A DNA stretch of 9,189 bases from Abditibacteriota bacterium (GTDB lineage Bacteria; Armatimonadota; UBA5829): positions 1-9,189 of the forward strand of contig JAGDAG010000028.1 in NCBI GenBank assembly GCA_017959625.1, read 5' to 3'. Numbering within the stretch: position 1 is the first letter of the stretch; every line of letters begins with the position of its first letter. Shown here in pieces: positions 6,803-9,189 of the stretch. The position numbers and the translations under genes were made by a program. A model generated the notes under the pieces. The model worked only from the letters and a program-made list of their open reading frames with translations, was not told where the DNA came from and made no database searches.

Positions 6803-6843
6803 AAGGGCTGCAAAGGCTTTTGCCTTTGCGGCTCTTTTGTTTT
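6803..6843 (+). terminator. Intrinsic terminator after the mscS-like gene
   Basis: The left arm 6803-6817 pairs with the right arm 6822-6836 (15 bp including two G-U pairs) around a TTTT loop. Further T follow, interrupted by one G, to 6843. It closes the acyl-CoA synthetase - mscS transcript and ends only 3 bases before the ATG of the next gene. Confidence 0.85.
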
Positions 6844-6846
6844 GAC

Positions 6847-8523
6847 ATGAGATTTTTATTTGTCGTACTTTTAAGCATTATGTCAGCAGTTTCTTTTTCC
6901 GCGCAGAGAGAGCCCGACGGCAGCCTGTCTTATGCCGGCGGCGGCTACAGGGCCGTGTTTTCACAAAAAGACGCCTGCCTTTCCCATTTATGGATCGGCG
7001 GCGCCGACGTCATGGACGGACACAGGTTTTATTCGTGGTGCTCCCAGATACATCAGCCTGCCTTTTTCTCCCGGGAATGGGATCTGAGGGAGACCGTTTA
7101 CGGCGGAGAGATGAAAAGAGAAGAAGGCCGCGTCGTCTGCACGGTGCCGGACATGGGCGTCGTCACGTATGAGCTTGCTCCGGAAAGCATAAAGATCAGG
7201 GTGCGCAATACCTTTGCCGGCGCAAATCACTTTCTTATGGCCTTCAGGGGAGACCTGGTCTCTATTGGACGCCCCCGCATACCGGGGAAGATCGTGTCTC
7301 CCGGCACCGTATGGCAGCCGGGGACTTCCCTTACTCCGGGAACTTACAGATGGGTGGCGGGGGGAGCCGGTTTTGAGAGCAGAGGCGCCGCCGTCTGGGA
7401 ACAGGCGCCCTACACCTTTTCCTCGATCTCCGCGCATCTCGTTCTGGAAGAAGGAGAAGAAAAAGAGTTTGAGCTGATCCCCTTCATACCCTCCGAAGAA
7501 GAGGCTGCGGAAGAATTCAAAAACAGCCCCGCGCCGGAAAATGCGCCCATAGAGATCCTGTCGCCCCGGGACATGCAGGTCTTTCAGCGCAGCGGCAGAT
7601 ATACCGGAGCCGTACTTGTTTCCGGCAGCATAAACGTTGTTTTTGACAAAGCGTATTACAGAATAACCGGAAAGGGGATCAACGGCAAAAAGTATCCCGA
7701 AAAATGGCAGCCTCTTTCTGCCGGCGGCGGCGTTTTCAACGTGTCGGTGCCCGGCTATGCGGGGGGCTGGTATAAACTGGAGATAAAAGCGGAAAAAAGG
7801 GGCGCGGTGGCGGCAGAGGCCTCGGTGGAGCATTTCGGCATAGGCGAGGTGTTCGTGGGAGCCGGCCAGTCCAATTCCACCAACTGGGGGCAGGAACTCA
7901 TAGAGCAGGACTCGGGGATGGTCTCCATGACCGACGGAACGCGCTGGCAGAAGCTGGAGGGCGCCGTCATCGGCTGCCACGACCGCAGCGGCGGAGGCAG
8001 CTATTATGCGGCGCTGGGGGATATCCTCTATAAGGAATTCGGCGTTCCCGTAGGCATAGCCTCCACCGGCCACGGCGGCTCCGTGATCGAGCATTGGGGC
8101 CGGGGCGGAGAGCTGTATTCCCATATGCTCGAACGCATGAGGCAGCTGGGGCCCGGCGGCTTCCGGGCAGTGCTGTGGCACCAGGGGGAATCCAACGCCT
8201 CCTCAGACCCGGAAAAGGCCTTTGACGCTATGGCGGAGCTGATAGAGTGGTCGAGAAAGGACGCCGGCTGGCATATCCCCTGGTTCGTTGCAAAGGTGAG
8301 CTACAATAACGCCGAAGCGGCAAAGATAGAACCCATACGCAGCGTGCATCAGCGGCTCTGGGACGAAGGCATAGCCCTTGAGGGGCCGGATACCGACGAA
8401 CTCACCGGGGACATGCGGGATTACGGCGGGGAAGGGATACACTTTTCTCCCAAGGGCCTCAGGGCCCACGCCGCCATGTGGGCGGACAAGCTGGCGCCTT
8501 TCATCAAAAAAAGCTTCCGCTGA
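6847..8523 (+). CDS. Secreted SGNH/SASA-type carbohydrate acetylesterase
   Basis: 558 residues from ATG 6847. A longer frame from TTG 6820 would start inside the terminator and is rejected. Residues 1-19 are a signal peptide (MRFLFVVLLSIMSAVSFSA), so the enzyme acts outside the cytoplasm. Residues about 20-215 are a beta-rich domain I cannot name. Residues 233-328 read as an Ig-like domain (PIEILSPRDMQVFQ...GGWYKLEI). The C-terminal part is a sialate-O-acetylesterase/acetylxylan-esterase fold: block I GAGQSNS with nucleophile Ser342, VGIASTGHGGSVIEHW (402-417), WHQGESN (444-450) and GIHFS with His532. The residue three before this His is Glu529 where Asp is usual. It probably removes acetyl groups from xylan or another acetylated glycan. 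A GH3 beta-xylosidase-like gene follows by 67 bases, which favours xylan. No Shine-Dalgarno is visible upstream of the ATG. Confidence 0.85.
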   Translation: MRFLFVVLLSIMSAVSFSAQREPDGSLSYAGGGYRAVFSQKDACLSHLWIGGADVMDGHRFYSWCSQIHQPAFFSREWDLRETVYGGEMKREEGRVVCTVPDMGVVTYELAPESIKIRVRNTFAGANHFLMAFRGDLVSIGRPRIPGKIVSPGTVWQPGTSLTPGTYRWVAGGAGFESRGAAVWEQAPYTFSSISAHLVLEEGEEKEFELIPFIPSEEEAAEEFKNSPAPENAPIEILSPRDMQVFQRSGRYTGAVLVSGSINVVFDKAYYRITGKGINGKKYPEKWQPLSAGGGVFNVSVPGYAGGWYKLEIKAEKRGAVAAEASVEHFGIGEVFVGAGQSNSTNWGQELIEQDSGMVSMTDGTRWQKLEGAVIGCHDRSGGGSYYAALGDILYKEFGVPVGIASTGHGGSVIEHWGRGGELYSHMLERMRQLGPGGFRAVLWHQGESNASSDPEKAFDAMAELIEWSRKDAGWHIPWFVAKVSYNNAEAAKIEPIRSVHQRLWDEGIALEGPDTDELTGDMRDYGGEGIHFSPKGLRAHAAMWADKLAPFIKKSFR

Positions 8524-8529
8524 TCTGTT

Positions 8530-8557
8530 TTGTTTTTTTTGCGCATTCTGCTATAAT
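8530..8557 (+). promoter_or_regulatory. Promoter of the GH3 gene (extended -10)
   Basis: TATAAT at 8552-8557 is preceded by TG one base away (TGCTATAAT), a strong extended -10. The -35 is weak (TTGTTT, 8530-8535, spacing 16) and lies in a T-rich stretch. The 13 bases CTGCTATAATAAA match those at the minus-strand GH2-like promoter exactly. The GH3 gene can therefore be expressed without the esterase. Confidence 0.7.
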
Positions 8558-8590
8558 AAATATAACGATATTAAAGCTAAGGAAAGCATA

Positions 8591-9189
8591 ATGAAAAAAT
8601 ATATGGATACCTCTCTTTCCTTCAGGGAAAGGGCAAAGGCTCTTGTGAGCGAAATGACTATGGAAGAGAAGATATCTCAGACTCTTCACGAAAGCCCCGG
8701 CATAGAAAGGCTGGGGATACCTCCCCACAACTGGTGGAGCGAGGCTCTCCACGGCGTGGCGCGCAACGGCATAGCCACGGTGTTCCCTCAGTCCGTGGGT
8801 CTGGCGTCCGCCTGGGACACGTATCTTGTGGAAGAGGTGGCGGACATCATATCCACCGAGGCCAGGGCAAAGCATCACGAGGCGGCCTCCAAGGGCGATT
8901 ACGGCATATACAAAGGCCTCACCTACTGGAGCCCCAACATCAATATTTTCCGCGATCCCCGCTGGGGAAGAGGGCAGGAGACCTACGGCGAAGACCCGTA
9001 TCTCACCGCCCTGACAGGAGCCGCTTTTATAAGGGGGCTCCAGGGCAGCGACGAAAAATACCTGAAGGTCGGCGCCTGCGCAAAGCATTTTGCCGCCCAT
9101 TCCGGCCCCGAAGCCACAAGGCACCATATGGATACGAATCCTCCCAAAAAGGATTTTTACGAAACCTATCTTCCCGCCTTCGAGGCGGC
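8591..9189 (+). CDS. GH3 glycoside hydrolase, beta-xylosidase type (3' truncated by the window edge)
   Basis: The first 199 codons of a GH3 enzyme; the frame is open to the window end. The start ATG has AAGGA at 8579-8583 with 7-base spacing. Motifs of the GH3 beta-xylosidase/arabinofuranosidase branch are clear: HNWWSEALHGVAR (46-58), ATVFPQSVGLASAWD (62-76), LTYWSPNINIFRDPRWGRGQ (110-129) followed by ETYGEDPYLT (130-139), and the substrate-binding KHF of CAKHFAAHSGPE (163-174). The Asp nucleophile, further along the barrel, lies beyond the window. There is no signal peptide, so it should act in the cytoplasm on imported xylo-oligosaccharides, releasing xylose. Activity on arabinose or glucose linkages is possible, since GH3 specificity is hard to read from the N-terminal part. 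It follows the acetylesterase on the same strand, supporting a role in breakdown of acetylated xylan. Confidence 0.9.
   Translation, partial: MKKYMDTSLSFRERAKALVSEMTMEEKISQTLHESPGIERLGIPPHNWWSEALHGVARNGIATVFPQSVGLASAWDTYLVEEVADIISTEARAKHHEAASKGDYGIYKGLTYWSPNINIFRDPRWGRGQETYGEDPYLTALTGAAFIRGLQGSDEKYLKVGACAKHFAAHSGPEATRHHMDTNPPKKDFYETYLPAFEA

Noticed and set aside
6820..6846. A TTG start nine codons upstream of the esterase ATG
   Set aside because: It lies in the terminator loop and right arm, and the added residues precede a complete signal peptide that starts naturally at 6847.
6988..8181. A 397-codon minus-strand frame opposite the esterase
   Set aside because: The esterase frame carries clear SGNH motifs throughout; the antisense product shows none and no ribosome site was seen.
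8506..8540. A terminator formed by the A-run at the esterase end and the following T-run
   Set aside because: Only weak A-T pairing is possible, there is no GC-rich stem, and the T-rich segment is better explained as part of the GH3 promoter.
8504..9127. A 207-codon minus-strand frame opposite the GH3 start
   Set aside because: The plus strand here encodes unmistakable GH3 motifs and a promoter with ribosome site; the minus frame has neither.
1..9189. Mobile elements, CRISPR arrays, tRNA or rRNA genes
   Set aside because: I looked for spaced direct repeats, terminal inverted repeats, transposase motifs and structural RNA signatures and saw none; the only repeats are short palindromes, terminators and homopolymers.

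Overview
The window looks like chromosomal DNA of a free-living or gut-type bacterium that feeds on plant polysaccharides. It is moderately GC-rich, with sigma70-type promoters (TTGACA/TATAAT, twice with an extended -10), clear Shine-Dalgarno sites at most genes and stem-loop terminators. The DUF3866 gene next to a PepT-like M20 peptidase is reminiscent of Firmicutes or Actinobacteria, and ATA (Ile) codons are common. I cannot assign a phylum from sequence reading alone. I see no mobile element, phage gene, CRISPR array, tRNA or rRNA, and no gene-free stretch longer than about 160 bases.

Layout. (1) 1-2005, plus strand: the 3' part of an M20 (PepT-like) metallopeptidase, directly abutting a complete DUF3866 gene. 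(2) 2006-2167: an intergenic region with a GC-rich palindrome, a 15-T homopolymer and two overlapping TATAAT boxes, followed by a leader hairpin. (3) 2168-3097, plus: an exported protein of unknown function. It is separated by a strong 15-bp stem-loop from (4) 3208-4383, minus: a compact protein that reads like a GH2 beta-mannosidase from which most of the catalytic barrel has been removed. (5) 4384-4517: two divergent promoters. (6) 4518-6794, plus: an acyl-CoA synthetase of the acetyl/medium-chain type and, 21 bases later, a short MscS-family channel, closed by an intrinsic terminator. (7) 6847-8523, plus: a secreted SGNH/SASA-type carbohydrate acetylesterase. (8) 8591 to the window end, plus: the 5' part of a GH3 enzyme of the beta-xylosidase type, with its own promoter.

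How they fit. The esterase and the GH3 enzyme make a plausible pair for acetylated xylan: deacetylation outside the cytoplasm, then hydrolysis of xylo-oligosaccharides by an enzyme without a signal peptide. The acyl-CoA synthetase could activate acetate or other short acids, including acetate released by the esterase, but this link is inference. The most interesting items are the barrel-less GH2-like protein, the MscS homologue that stops after its beta domain, and the Glu in place of the usual catalytic-triad Asp of the esterase.
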